Source of the DNA: an uncultured Lentisphaerota bacterium | GTDB lineage: Bacteria > Verrucomicrobiota > Lentisphaeria > Oligosphaerales > CAITYL01 | NCBI GenBank assembly: GCA_903921725.1 | Contig: CAIXRA010000040.1 | Coordinates: 62,001-126,000, forward strand | Length of the DNA stretch: 64,000 nucleotides | Direction: 5' to 3' | Shown: one piece after another, positions 35,194-44,171 of the stretch | How the letters are laid out: each line of letters starts with the position of its first letter | How positions within the stretch are numbered: position 1 is the first letter of the stretch | The notes under the pieces: generated by a model | Seen by the model: the letters and a program-made list of their open reading frames with translations, nothing else | The model's database searches: none | Told to the model about the DNA's origin: nothing | Made by a program: the position numbers and the translations under genes

Positions 35194-36272
35194 GGGGCGA
35201 GATCCTCCACGTCGAGCACGGCGAACATGCTGCCGGCCATGCGTTCCGCGGCGGCGGCGTCCAGCTCCAGACCGGCTCCGGCCAGACCGAGGAGGCCGTC
35301 CAGCAGCAGCCGGTGTGCGCGTGCGGCGGCGGGGCGGGCGAGTTCGGGGAAGCGGTCGTGGATGCGGGAGTCCGGCGTCAGTTCCGGGGCCAGGCGCTCC
35401 AGCCGTTCCCGGAGCGCGTCGCGGTGGTGGAACGCGACCTCAGACAGCAGATAGTTGTGGCGGCGCTGGAGGAAATCGCGGGCGAGATCGCGCACATCGT
35501 CCAAAAGCTGGCAGCCGAGGCCGAAGGCGGTAAGCGCCCGGCGGCAGGCGTCCAGCCGCGCTGCGTCGGGCAGCGGCGCCAGGCGCGCGAACCCCGCAAA
35601 CGGGAGCTGGAAAAGCAGGCCCGTTTTCATCAGGTGAAGGGTGTGCAGGACATACTCCGGATCGGGCCGCTCGCGGACGCCCCCTTCCTCCGATGCCTCC
35701 TGGGCGGCACTGGGGAGCATGACGCGCAGGGTCTCGTCGGCGTACCAGAGCGCTTCGTCGGAGGACAGGATTCCCTCCTCCACGGCACGCGCCAGAAGGC
35801 GGAACAGGATGCGGTCCCCGGCGAGAATGCCGACGACCTGGCGCATGACGCGCGACTCGCCCGGGAGTTCGATGGGGAACACCCGCTTGTCCTCGCCGTC
35901 GAGCAGGTTGTCGGCGGAGGTCACCCAGAGGCGGAACAGATGGTTGATCCGGGCATGGAAGCGGCGCCGGGCGGGCGGGATACCGAGCAGATGATAGGAC
36001 GCCTGGAAGAGCGTCGAGAAGAGGTTCCGGCGGAAGGAGAAAAGAGCCTCCGGCACCGGCGCCAGGCCGCAGCGGAATTCAGGCGGCGCGTCCGCCGGGG
36101 CCGCCAGCAGCCCGCCGGACATGGCATACAGCTCGCGCGTGGCGCCGGTGCATTCGGCAAACCCCGCCGCCAGCGCGCCGCAGGAGAGCCAAGCCCGCTC
36201 CAGTTCCCCGTGCAGTTCATCCATGCGCTGGCCCACCCTTTTCGTGGCGGCGACTCCACCGCCGGCTTTCAT
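35190..36272 (-). CDS. all-alpha isoprenoid synthase, divergent polyprenyl synthetase-like
   Basis: 360 residues. Two Asp-rich metal sites: D121-NLLD125-GED at 121-128 and 'CQLLDDVRDLARD' (DD at 258-259), with HLMKTGLLF between, as in trans-isoprenyl diphosphate synthases. Overall similarity is weak; squalene/phytoene-synthase-like enzymes share this fold and cannot be excluded. The N-terminal 110 residues are longer than usual. First gene of an operon with a methyltransferase and a secreted protein. A start at M17 (MDELHGELERAW) is also possible. Confidence 0.7.
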   Translation of the reverse strand: MKAGGGVAATKRVGQRMDELHGELERAWLSCGALAAGFAECTGATRELYAMSGGLLAAPADAPPEFRCGLAPVPEALFSFRRNLFSTLFQASYHLLGIPPARRRFHARINHLFRLWVTSADNLLDGEDKRVFPIELPGESRVMRQVVGILAGDRILFRLLARAVEEGILSSDEALWYADETLRVMLPSAAQEASEEGGVRERPDPEYVLHTLHLMKTGLLFQLPFAGFARLAPLPDAARLDACRRALTAFGLGCQLLDDVRDLARDFLQRRHNYLLSEVAFHHRDALRERLERLAPELTPDSRIHDRFPELARPAAARAHRLLLDGLLGLAGAGLELDAAAAERMAGSMFAVLDVEDLAP

Positions 36273-36302
36273 GCATCCGGCCCGGGCTGGGGCGGCGCGA
36301 CG

Positions 36303-37355
36303 TCACTCCTCGTTTTCAACGGACTCCGGCGGCAGTCCCATGGTCTGGCGGCGGAGCTGGCCGCAGGCGGCCTGGATGTCGGCCCCCATCTCCTTGCGGA
36401 CGGCGACCTGGATTCCCTGCTTCACCAGTTCGTCCACGATGCGCTGGACGCCGGCGCGGTCCGGCGCGGAGAACTTGCCGCGGCCGGTGCTGTTGTAGGG
36501 GATGATGTTGACCTTGGCCCGGCAATCGCGCGCCAGCCGCGCCAGCCCGGCGATCTCCGCATGGGTGTCGTTCATACCCCGGATTAGGGCGTACTCGAAG
36601 GTGACCATGCGCCCGGCCATCTCGCGGTATTCGCGGCAGGCGTCGAGGATGTCGACGAGCGGGTAGCGGTTTTCCTTGGGGATGAGCTTGGCGCGGGTCT
36701 CGTCCGTCGAGGCATGGAGCGAGAGGGCAAGGTTCCACTGGCGCTCGGATTCGGCGAGCTTCCGGATGCCGGGGACGATGCCGCTGGTGGAGACGGTGAT
36801 GTGGCGCTGGCCGAAGCCGAGCTTGTCCGGGTCGCAGATCGTGTCCAGAGCCGTCAGCAGGTTGTCCAGGTTCAGCAGCGGCTCGCCCATGCCCATGACA
36901 ACGATATTGTTGACGCGCTCCTTGAGTTCGCGGCAGGAGAAAATCACCTGGTCCACGATCTCCGAAGCCGTCAGGTTCCGCACCAGGCCACCCGCGCCGC
37001 TGGCGCAGAAGGCGCAGCGCACCGGACAGCCGACCTGGGTGCTGATGCAGACAGTGTCGCGGCGGGGCGAAGGGATGAGCACGCCCTCGATGGTCTCGCA
37101 GTCGCCGAGCTGGAAAAGGTATTTCTTCGTGCCGTCGGACGCCTGGCGCATGCCGGCGGGGACGAGGGCGAACGCCAGGAAATCCGCCTCCAGCGCCTCG
37201 CGCAGCCCCTTGGGGAGGTTGGTCATCTCGGCGAACGACATGACCCAGCGCTTGTAGAGCCATTCGTCAATCTGCTTCTGGCGGAAGGCGGGCTCGTTGT
37301 GGGCGGTGAACCAGGCGGCCTTCGCCTCGGCGGTCAAATCCTTGAACAGTTTCAT
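36303..37355 (-). CDS. rlmN: 23S rRNA (adenine(2503)-C(2))-methyltransferase RlmN
   Basis: 350 residues. Radical SAM C-x3-C-x2-C at C110, C114, C117 (GCPVRCAFCAS), 'VVMGMGEPLLNLDN', and the late catalytic Cys region 'VRKEMGADIQAACGQL' (methyl-carrying and resolving Cys). RlmN methylates A2503 of 23S rRNA and A37 of some tRNAs. Its ATG overlaps the stop of the upstream glycosyltransferase gene (ATGA), so expression is coupled to an unrelated membrane enzyme. Confidence 0.95.
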   Translation of the reverse strand: MKLFKDLTAEAKAAWFTAHNEPAFRQKQIDEWLYKRWVMSFAEMTNLPKGLREALEADFLAFALVPAGMRQASDGTKKYLFQLGDCETIEGVLIPSPRRDTVCISTQVGCPVRCAFCASGAGGLVRNLTASEIVDQVIFSCRELKERVNNIVVMGMGEPLLNLDNLLTALDTICDPDKLGFGQRHITVSTSGIVPGIRKLAESERQWNLALSLHASTDETRAKLIPKENRYPLVDILDACREYREMAGRMVTFEYALIRGMNDTHAEIAGLARLARDCRAKVNIIPYNSTGRGKFSAPDRAGVQRIVDELVKQGIQVAVRKEMGADIQAACGQLRRQTMGLPPESVENEE

Positions 37356-39190
37356 TTCGTGTCCTTTTTCGGGGCGGTTTCCGGCGGCGCGGCCAGGCCG
37401 GGATGTTTTTCAACGGCGGGTTTCAAGGTTCCCCGGTACATCCGGAGCAGCTGCGTCTCCGCATCGTCCGACCCGGGTATTTCGCCCCGCTCCAGGCGCA
37501 GCAGACAGCCGGGATGCGGACGCCACTGCCAGATCGGCAGCGGATGCCGCCTCCAGTGGACGGGGGGACTGCACGGCGTCCAGGAACGCGTCTCCAGGAT
37601 GGGCGGTTTGGCATCACCCAACACATGCAGTTCGCGCACGTCGGCCGGCAACCTGTCGGCCGACTCCACGCTCCGCACCACGTGTCCGAGGTACACCGTT
37701 TCGCGCACCAGGTAATCCTTGGGCAGCTTGTAAACCGTCGCGCCAGGCGGCAGTCCGGCGGCCAGGAGCCGGCTGTTCCCGCGGTGGTTCTCGAAGAAGA
37801 GCATGCGGAACGCCGGATGGAACGAGAGCACGGCCAACTGCACCGCCGCCGTGGCGCACGCCAGACGCAGCCAGAAGGGAAACGTGCCGCCGGGGCGGCA
37901 GACGCGCCGCAGCCAGAGAGCGAGAAGGACCGCGGCAAGCGCCGCGGCCATGCACGAAAACAGCAGCCGCCGGTCCAGGCCGTCGACCTCAATCCAGCCG
38001 GCGGCGCAAAGCCCCGCCGCGGCCGCCGAACCGCCGCCGAGCAGCAGCGCCGCCCCGGCCATCCAGCGAGGGACGAACGCCACGGCGCCGTGAAAGCGGC
38101 GCAGCAGGATCTCAGCGTGCAGCCCCGCCAGCACCGCCAGCGGCGCGGTCAGCAGCAGCGGTGCCTGCGGCAGGAGCCACGGCAGGAACCAGCCGCCGAA
38201 AAAGAGCACCGAGACCAGTGTACGGAGGAACTTGCAGAAGACGGGCGTCCGCTCCACCGCGCGGAACTCCACGCAGAGGCCGGGCCAGGCCAGCACCGCC
38301 CACGGCAGCAGCCCGGCGGCCGTCCGGAACGGATAGGAAAGGAGATGGGAGAAATAGCCGTCCGGCGTGACCGCCTCGGCGGGCGACAGCCAAGTGAACA
38401 TCGTCTGCCCCGGCAGCGCGCGCTCCCATACCATCGCCAGCGCCGCCAGCAGCACCAGCGACAGCGCATGCGTCCAGGTCCAGAAGCGCGGCCAGATCCG
38501 CAGCGGCCAGCGCAGGAAGCACAGCGGCAGGTAGAAATAGACCACGCCCATGACGCCGAGGGCCAGGAACGCCAGCGCGGCGAACAGCGGCCCGCCCAGC
38601 CAGGCGGCGTTCCAGTTGCGCATCACCCGCAGCTGCCGGTACCAGTAAAACCAGCCGGCGGCCAGCAGCGCCGCGGCCAGGGTGTGCGCGTCCCCCCGGC
38701 GCCCGGCCTCCAGCATCAGCACCGTCCCGGAAACCATCGCCGCCGCCACCGCGCCCGCCAGATGCCCGCCGGAGCGGGCCGCCTGGTGCCCGCAGAGGCC
38801 GGCCAGCGCCAACACCCCCAGCACGGAGGGCAGCCGCACGCTCCACTCCGGAGAAAGCCCGAACGCGGAGCCGAGGGCGGCCAGCCAGGTGTACAGCGGG
38901 AACATCGGCACGGACTCCCCGTTCAGCGTCGCGCCGAACAGGTCGCCGGAGTCCCGCAGACCGGCGGCGGCCGCGGCGCGCAGCGCCTCCGTCACCTGCA
39001 GCTCGCGCAGGCCGAGGAACGGCAGGTACATCAGCGCCGCCAGCGCCAGCACCGGCATCCACCAGTTTTTCTTCGGAATCGGTTCCGTATACAGCACAGT
39101 CGGGGCTCCCTCCGGAATCACCGCCCAATATAAGCCGGAATTTCCCGCACGCCGCCGAGGTGCATCCGTGGGGCCCTCCAAGATATTCAT
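37352..39190 (-). CDS. ArnT/PMT-like membrane glycosyltransferase (family 39 type)
   Basis: 612 residues from MNILEGPTD; 50 more in-frame residues upstream look non-coding. After a short head, about eleven to thirteen hydrophobic helices alternate with short loops, starting with 'WWMPVLALAALMYLPFLGLRELQVTEALRAAAA' and 'NGESVPMFPLYTWLAALGSAFG', where the acidic residue after the first helix corresponds to the catalytic Asp/Glu loop of GT-C enzymes. A soluble C-terminal part follows. Such enzymes move sugars from polyprenyl-phosphate donors to lipid A or proteins. A polyprenyl-type synthase operon lies just downstream on the same strand. Confidence 0.75.
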   Translation of the reverse strand: MNILEGPTDAPRRRAGNSGLYWAVIPEGAPTVLYTEPIPKKNWWMPVLALAALMYLPFLGLRELQVTEALRAAAAAGLRDSGDLFGATLNGESVPMFPLYTWLAALGSAFGLSPEWSVRLPSVLGVLALAGLCGHQAARSGGHLAGAVAAAMVSGTVLMLEAGRRGDAHTLAAALLAAGWFYWYRQLRVMRNWNAAWLGGPLFAALAFLALGVMGVVYFYLPLCFLRWPLRIWPRFWTWTHALSLVLLAALAMVWERALPGQTMFTWLSPAEAVTPDGYFSHLLSYPFRTAAGLLPWAVLAWPGLCVEFRAVERTPVFCKFLRTLVSVLFFGGWFLPWLLPQAPLLLTAPLAVLAGLHAEILLRRFHGAVAFVPRWMAGAALLLGGGSAAAAGLCAAGWIEVDGLDRRLLFSCMAAALAAVLLALWLRRVCRPGGTFPFWLRLACATAAVQLAVLSFHPAFRMLFFENHRGNSRLLAAGLPPGATVYKLPKDYLVRETVYLGHVVRSVESADRLPADVRELHVLGDAKPPILETRSWTPCSPPVHWRRHPLPIWQWRPHPGCLLRLERGEIPGSDDAETQLLRMYRGTLKPAVEKHPGLAAPPETAPKKDTK

Positions 39191-39295
39191 GTGCGCGGAC
39201 GGGGAAAAATCGCGCGCGAAGTGTAGATTATACAAAAGACAGCGGAACGGGGCCGTTTCCCCGGCCGCCGCTGCCGGATTGCAGGCTGGCATTCC

Positions 39296-40279
39296 ATGAA
39301 AGAACTCAACAAAGGCACCGTCACCTCGATTCTGGTTCACGGAATCGTGCTGGGCGGCTTTGTCTGGGTGACCAGCGGCGACTACAGCCTGTCGGACGCG
39401 GGCGACGACGCCCCGGCCGGCGATGCCGGCCTCAGCGCGGCGCTCGCCGGCGGTCCGGTTGACGTCAGCAATCTCACCCCCACCCCGCCCCTGCCGACTC
39501 CCCTTCCCGCAGAGAAACCGGACGAGCCGCAGATGCCGCCGGAACTCACGGCTCCGCCCAAGGCCGATCCGACCCCCGAGGCCACCCCGGAACCGGAAAA
39601 CAAGAACGTTCCCGACGGCGTGCCGGTGCTTGAGCGGAAGAAACCGGTCGAGCCGCCCAAGAAACTCGTCCAGCCGACACCCAAAAAGACGGTCACCCCG
39701 CCCACCAAGAAAACATCCGTCACCGCGCCCACGGCCGCCAGCAGCACGGAAAAACGCCTCGCGGACATGAAGGCGCGCATGGCCGCCTCCCGGCAGCAGG
39801 CCTCCGGCAAGGCTGCGAAGGCGGCGGCACAGCGGAAGCTCGCCGTGGTAAATGCTTTCGGAAACGGCGGCACCAGCACCGATGCCATCCGCAGCGCCAT
39901 CGGTAGCGGCGTCCGCAACGACCGCATCAGCGTGGGCCCGGGTGGCGGCGGCGGGAACGGCGGCAACGGCGCGGGCGGAGCGGGCGGACGCGACAACGGG
40001 TTCGGCGGCGCGATGCGCGGCTTCCTGGACCGCGCCTGGCAGCAGCCGACGCGGGCCGAGGTCGGCGGCGGCAACCCCGTCGTCACGGTCAGCTTCACCG
40101 TCGCGCCCGACGGCACCATCACCGCCTCCCGCGTCACCCGGTCGAGCGGCACCGGCCCCATGGACGCCAGCATCGCCGACCTCCTCAAGAGCCTCCGCGG
40201 CCGCAAGGCGCCTCCGCCCTCCCGCTACGGCATCACCTCAAGCGACACCTACCAGGTGGACTTCCACCTGCGGGATTGA
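39296..40279 (+). CDS. TonB/TolA-like protein, first gene of an ExbBD operon
   Basis: 327 residues. Short cytoplasmic head, one membrane anchor (TSILVHGIVLGGFVWVTSG), a long Pro/Thr/Lys-rich periplasmic spacer (about 60-145), an Ala/Arg/Gly-rich section with a polyglycine run near 225, and a C-terminal TonB-like domain (about 240-327: 'PVVTVSFTVAPDGTITASRVTRSSGTGPMDASIADLLKSLRG'). It precedes exbB by 91 bases. Together with the second TonB-like gene at the other end it gives the motor two candidate output proteins. Confidence 0.8.
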   Translation: MKELNKGTVTSILVHGIVLGGFVWVTSGDYSLSDAGDDAPAGDAGLSAALAGGPVDVSNLTPTPPLPTPLPAEKPDEPQMPPELTAPPKADPTPEATPEPENKNVPDGVPVLERKKPVEPPKKLVQPTPKKTVTPPTKKTSVTAPTAASSTEKRLADMKARMAASRQQASGKAAKAAAQRKLAVVNAFGNGGTSTDAIRSAIGSGVRNDRISVGPGGGGGNGGNGAGGAGGRDNGFGGAMRGFLDRAWQQPTRAEVGGGNPVVTVSFTVAPDGTITASRVTRSSGTGPMDASIADLLKSLRGRKAPPPSRYGITSSDTYQVDFHLRD

Positions 40280-40294
40280 CAACCGTCATCCGGC

Positions 40295-40322
40295 TTGAGG
40301 TTGACCATTGCACCGGTATATT
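40295..40322 (+). promoter_or_regulatory. putative promoter before exbB
   Basis: TTGAGG at 40295-40300, 16-base spacer, TATATT at 40317-40322, in the 91-base gap upstream of exbB. It would allow exbBD-tonB to be expressed apart from the first TonB-like gene. Confidence 0.45.
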
Positions 40323-40370
40323 CTTCTCTCTTTGTCCGGAATTCACACCTGAAACCGCGGGACAGCCATC

Positions 40371-40802
40371 ATGGAATATCTGAAGGAATTCATTGACTAC
40401 GGTCTGATCGGCTTCCTCATGGTGCTCAGCGTGATCTCCGTCGCCATCGGCGTCGAGCGCTGGCTTGTCTACCGGCAGGTGCGACTGAGTGACTTCACCG
40501 ACCGCCGCGAGTTCGAGATTTATCTGACGACGCGGCTGCACCTCATCGCCACCATCGCCAGCAACGCCCCGTACATCGGCCTGCTCGGCACCGTGCTCGG
40601 CATCATGGCCACCTTCTACAGCATCGGCGGCGATGCGGGTATGGACCCGAAGGTCATCATGAAGGGACTCGCCCTCGCCCTCAAGGCGACGGCCATCGGC
40701 CTGCTGGTCGCCATTCCGGCCGTGACCATGTACAACATGCTCCTCCGCCGGGTCCGGGTCCTCATCATGCGCTGGGAGAGTGAAAATGAGCGCGATGGGT
40801 GA
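40371..40802 (+). CDS. exbB: MotA/TolQ/ExbB proton channel family protein
   Basis: 143 residues, the short ExbB form with three membrane helices: 'YGLIGFLMVLSVISVAIGVERWLV', 'ASNAPYIGLLGTVLGIMATFYSI' and 'LALALKATAIGLLVAIPAVTMYNMLL'. The middle 'APYIGLLGTVLGIM' and 'ALKATAIGLLVAIPA' are the family pore motifs. It forms the pentameric stator of the TonB motor. The 3' end overlaps exbD by 17 bases. Confidence 0.92.
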   Translation: MEYLKEFIDYGLIGFLMVLSVISVAIGVERWLVYRQVRLSDFTDRREFEIYLTTRLHLIATIASNAPYIGLLGTVLGIMATFYSIGGDAGMDPKVIMKGLALALKATAIGLLVAIPAVTMYNMLLRRVRVLIMRWESENERDG

Positions 40803-41187
40803 AAAAGAGTTCGACTACATGAACGTCATCCCGCTGGTGGACGTCATGCTCGTACTGCTCACGATTGTGCTGACCACCTCGACATTCATCGCCACCGGCG
40901 CGATCAAGGTCGAGCTGCCGGGCGTGAAGAAAAACACGCCCTCCCTGCAGAAGAAGACCGTCATGCTCATCATCAACGGCCGCGGCGACTGCTACCTCAA
41001 CGATCGCCCCGTCCGGGACGATGACCTGCGGCGCGGCACCGGCCTGCCGATGGACCGCGAGACGCCGATCCTGATCCGGGCCGACAAGGCGTTGCCGCTG
41101 CAGAAGTTTGTGGATGTCCTGCATGCCGTCAAGATGCTCGGCTTCAAGGCGGTGAGCATCCAGACCCAGGAAAAGGGTCCGTCATGA
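40786..41187 (+). CDS. exbD: ExbD/TolR family biopolymer transport protein
   Basis: 133 residues from MSAMGEKEFDYMN; a GTG two codons earlier and an ATG three codons later are alternatives. 'MNVIPLVDVMLVLLTIVLTTSTFI' is the single helix carrying the essential proton-relay Asp, followed by the periplasmic domain (VELPGVKK..., 'ILIRADKALPLQKFVDVLHAVKMLGFKAVSIQT'). Coupled to exbB (overlap) and tonB (ATGA overlap). Confidence 0.92.
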   Translation: MSAMGEKEFDYMNVIPLVDVMLVLLTIVLTTSTFIATGAIKVELPGVKKNTPSLQKKTVMLIINGRGDCYLNDRPVRDDDLRRGTGLPMDRETPILIRADKALPLQKFVDVLHAVKMLGFKAVSIQTQEKGPS

Positions 41188-41930
41188 AGCGGCACGTCCA
41201 TGTCCTCGGCTTCTCGCTGCTGGTGCATGGCCTCTGCGTTGCCTCCATCTGGTGCCTCATCGCCTTCTCCCCGCGCACCGCCGAATCGGTGCAGTTCCTC
41301 GACCTTTCCCTGCTCCCGTCCTCTGCACCGGCACCCGCGCCGCAGCCGGCCGCCGCGCCCCGCGTCGCAGCCGCAAAGCCGGTGCCGGCTCGACCGCCCA
41401 CACCCCGCCCGCAACCGCCGGCCGAACCCGTGAAACTGCTTCCCTCCGCGCCGCCGGAAACCGCCGCCGTTCCGCCGCCGCCCACCGCACCGCCGGCCGT
41501 TCCGGCCGCGGCGGCGCCGGTGCCGGCCGCGCCGACAGCCGCGCCCGTTGCGGAGTCCGCACCTATCGCACCGACCACTCCGGCGGCGACGCTCATTGCG
41601 GAATCCGCACCCGCGGCAGTCGCCACAACCATCGCCGCCGAAAGCGGCTCCGACACCCTCTCCGCCACCGACTACAGCCGCATCTCCGACTGTCTCCGCA
41701 GGCAGGTTGCTTATCCGTACCGCGCCCGACGGCAAGGGTGGGAGGGCAAAGTCGTGGTCGCCTTCGTCCTGAAAGCCGACGGCGATGTGGAGGACGTGAA
41801 GGTCTCTTCAAGCTCCGGCCATGAGCTGCTGGACGCCAGCGCCGTCGCCGCCGTCCGCAAGGCCGCGCCATTCCCCTCCATCGGGCGCGCCGCGCGCTTG
41901 GTATTCCCCGTCACCTACAAGCTCCGCTGA
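41184..41930 (+). CDS. tonB: TonB family protein
   Basis: 248 residues. N-terminal anchor 'VLGFSLLVHGLCVASIWCLIAF', an Ala/Pro-rich periplasmic spacer (about 48-150), and the C-terminal TonB domain: 'SDCLRRQVAYPYRARRQGWEGKVVVAFVLKADGDVEDVKVSSSSGHELLDASAVAAVRKAAPFP'. It passes proton-motive force from ExbBD to outer-membrane receptors. The spacer encodes two GCGGANTCCGC palindromes (41550 and 41598), read as VAESAP and IAESAP, so the repeat seems to have helped lengthen the spacer. No TonB-dependent receptor is in the window. Confidence 0.92.
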   Translation: MKRHVHVLGFSLLVHGLCVASIWCLIAFSPRTAESVQFLDLSLLPSSAPAPAPQPAAAPRVAAAKPVPARPPTPRPQPPAEPVKLLPSAPPETAAVPPPPTAPPAVPAAAAPVPAAPTAAPVAESAPIAPTTPAATLIAESAPAAVATTIAAESGSDTLSATDYSRISDCLRRQVAYPYRARRQGWEGKVVVAFVLKADGDVEDVKVSSSSGHELLDASAVAAVRKAAPFPSIGRAARLVFPVTYKLR

Positions 41931-41984
41931 CCTATTTGCCGGTGGCCCCGGCCACGCCTTCCAACCCATCCTCCGGACGCCTTC

Positions 41985-42818
41985 ATGTCTTTCACCCGCG
42001 ACTCCAGCCACGGCCGCCCTCCGGTGTCCGTCACGACCGCCCTCCTCGCGCTCAACGCCGTTGTGTTCCTGATGCAGCTCTGGCTGGGGGGGGACGGCGA
42101 CCCGCAACAGGCGCGGCAACCCGTGGAGGACGCGCTGGCGCTGACCGCCGGCTCCATCCGCCACTGGGAGCTTTGGCGGCTGCTCACCTGCACCTTTGTG
42201 CATTACGGATGGAAGCACATCATCCTGAACATGTGGGGGCTGTTCTTCTTCGGTCAGATGCTGGAGGCGCAGATCGGACGCGGACGCTTCCTGGCGCTGT
42301 ACCTCCTCAGCGGAATGCTCGGCTCCGGGCTGTGGCTGGCCTTCAACTGGCAGGTCCCGGCGGAGCTCGGCGGAGCCAGCGGCTGCGTCTTCGGCGTCGT
42401 GGCGGCGGCGGCGGTCTTCTTTCCCGACAACCGGATCATGCTGATGTTTCCGCCGGTGCCGATGAAGCTCAAGACCTTTGCCGTGCTGTTCGTCGTCATC
42501 GAAATCATCAGCGAACTGGCCGTCCATGACCGCGTCGCCCACCTCGCGCACCTCGGCGGCATGCTGGTCGGGTTCGTCTTCGCGCTCTGGCTACTGCCGC
42601 GCAACCGGCGGCGCAACCTCCTCCGAAAACTGGCACCGGAAGCCGGAGGTGCCCTCAAGCCAGACGCCTCCCTCCACCGCTGCGCCCTGTGCGGCGCGAC
42701 GGAGAAGTCGCACCCGCAGGCGGAGTTCCGCTACTGCACGAAATGCGAGCCCGCCGCCTGCTTTTGCACGGAACACCTCCACGGGCACGCCCACATTCAG
42801 GCGGAGCCAAAAGGCTGA
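41985..42818 (+). CDS. rhomboid family intramembrane serine protease with C-terminal Cys/His cluster
   Basis: 277 residues. Six-helix rhomboid core: 'LLTCTFVHYGWKHIILNMWGLFFFG', catalytic Ser S132 in GGASGCVFG, and catalytic His H189 in 'VAHLAHLGGMLVGF'. The C-terminal 75 residues after the last helix contain 'CALCGATEKSHPQAEFRYCTKCEPAACFCTEHLHGHAH', a zinc-binding-like treble of Cys and His that is unusual for the family. Follows the tonB gene by 54 bases. Confidence 0.9.
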   Translation: MSFTRDSSHGRPPVSVTTALLALNAVVFLMQLWLGGDGDPQQARQPVEDALALTAGSIRHWELWRLLTCTFVHYGWKHIILNMWGLFFFGQMLEAQIGRGRFLALYLLSGMLGSGLWLAFNWQVPAELGGASGCVFGVVAAAAVFFPDNRIMLMFPPVPMKLKTFAVLFVVIEIISELAVHDRVAHLAHLGGMLVGFVFALWLLPRNRRRNLLRKLAPEAGGALKPDASLHRCALCGATEKSHPQAEFRYCTKCEPAACFCTEHLHGHAHIQAEPKG

Positions 42819-42869
42819 CGCCGCAACCCGATGCGTTGCAGGTGCGGAGTCTTCACCGGAAAACCGGCG

Positions 42870-43694
42870 TCACTTCGTGGGGTCGCAGGTGTACTGATCG
42901 GTTGTCATAAGGTTTTTTCCGTCCGAATCAACCGTGACATAGCCGCAGTGGCCGTCGGCAAACACCATGCCCCACTTGTACCCGCCCTTGGCCGAATGCC
43001 AAAACGCCTCAGGATTGACCGCAAATTTGCTGCTCTGCGCCTTGTGGTACAGCTGAAAAAATCCGCCGGCCTCATACATGACCACATACCGATCGGGGCT
43101 CTTCACGCCGGAAAGAAGACGCGAACCAACCTCCTTGCTGCCGCTCCAAATGACAATGCCATTATAAGCAACCCCGCTGCCGGTGAAATTCCAGTTGAAC
43201 GCGCCATAACTGGTTCCGCACACCGCCCAATATTTTTTGCCGTCTGGCGTGATATTGCCCGAAACACTGGCCGGCTGGTGGGCACCCGTATCCATGGGGC
43301 AACGGGCCACCTTGAGAGGCGGACTTTCGTCGCTCGAATCGTCCGTAATCCCCACATAAGGACTCAAAAAACGCTGGGAACCGGGGGAGGTGCTGAAGTA
43401 GCCGCCCTTGGCCTTGTTGCCACCGCCAACCCAGGAAAATTCCGTCCCCGCAGTGGTGCCTGGAGCGGTCCGGCCCGGAAAAGACCCCCGGTTGTCACCG
43501 CAATAGGAGATGCAGGCAACGCTGAGCTGCCGCAGGTTGCTTTGGCACTGCACCAGTTTTGCGTTAGCCTTGACGGAGTTGACCACCGGAAAAAGCAATC
43601 CGGCAATAACCAGAATGAGAATGGTGACGGAAAGCAGCTCCACCACGGTGAAGGGTGCCTGCCTGCTGTTTTTGTTTGAAAAGCAATACCGCAT
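42870..43694 (-). CDS. prepilin-type (type II secretion G-like) protein
   Basis: 274 residues from ATG at 43694, preceded by GGGGA; a GTG 18 bases earlier is possible. Prepilin cleavage/methylation motif 'APFTVVELLSVTILILVIAGLLFPVVNSV' with Glu at +5, followed by a globular domain ending 'WGMVFADGHCGYVTVDSDG'. This H/DG layout near the end is typical of the very large prepilin-like families in Lentisphaerota, Verrucomicrobiota and Planctomycetota. Role unknown; probably secreted surface protein. Confidence 0.88.
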   Translation of the reverse strand: MRYCFSNKNSRQAPFTVVELLSVTILILVIAGLLFPVVNSVKANAKLVQCQSNLRQLSVACISYCGDNRGSFPGRTAPGTTAGTEFSWVGGGNKAKGGYFSTSPGSQRFLSPYVGITDDSSDESPPLKVARCPMDTGAHQPASVSGNITPDGKKYWAVCGTSYGAFNWNFTGSGVAYNGIVIWSGSKEVGSRLLSGVKSPDRYVVMYEAGGFFQLYHKAQSSKFAVNPEAFWHSAKGGYKWGMVFADGHCGYVTVDSDGKNLMTTDQYTCDPTK

Positions 43695-44171
43695 TCCCCG
43701 CCCCCGCCTCACCGCAAAAACACTTTAACGATAAAACCAACGCTACAACAGATAATCCAAAGAACCTCCACAAGAATAAGCTACACATAAAATGAAATAA
43801 TTCAACCGGTAGATAAAAAATAATAATCCACCATGCCACGTTTGGCGCAGGCGCATGGCTCTGTGGCGGAAGGGTGCACCAATTGGGAAGACGGCGAACG
43901 CCCGACAGCCGCCGAGACAAAGGCGAGACGGACTACCGTCAGCCAACGGTGAGCAGCGTGACCGTCAACGAGATCTGCCGCCACCACTCCCCATGCGCGA
44001 GCTGCCCTGAAAAAATACCATCAAACAGGCGGGCGGCATCGGGATTCAGGCTCAGTGCGTGCGCTGTCCGTCGAGACGGATGCGGCCCCATGTTCGGCTG
44101 CCGCATGCGGCAACAGCTGTTGCGGGAGGGGACGGCCGGCGCTCGGTACGGCTTCCGATGCCGCGCCACGC
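43695..44171. other. intergenic region with AT-rich stretch
   Basis: About 475 bases between two minus-strand genes. Bases about 43720-43850 are AT-rich and should contain the promoter of the prepilin-like gene, but no element stands out. The rest is GC-rich with no credible gene. The short phrase GCATCGGGATTCAGG occurs here (44037) and again near 26271 after tRNA-Gly. Confidence 0.5.

Noticed and set aside
36316..37263. 315-residue minus-strand frame within rlmN
   Set aside because: Arg/Pro/His-rich out-of-frame shadow; the RlmN frame has the radical-SAM cysteines.
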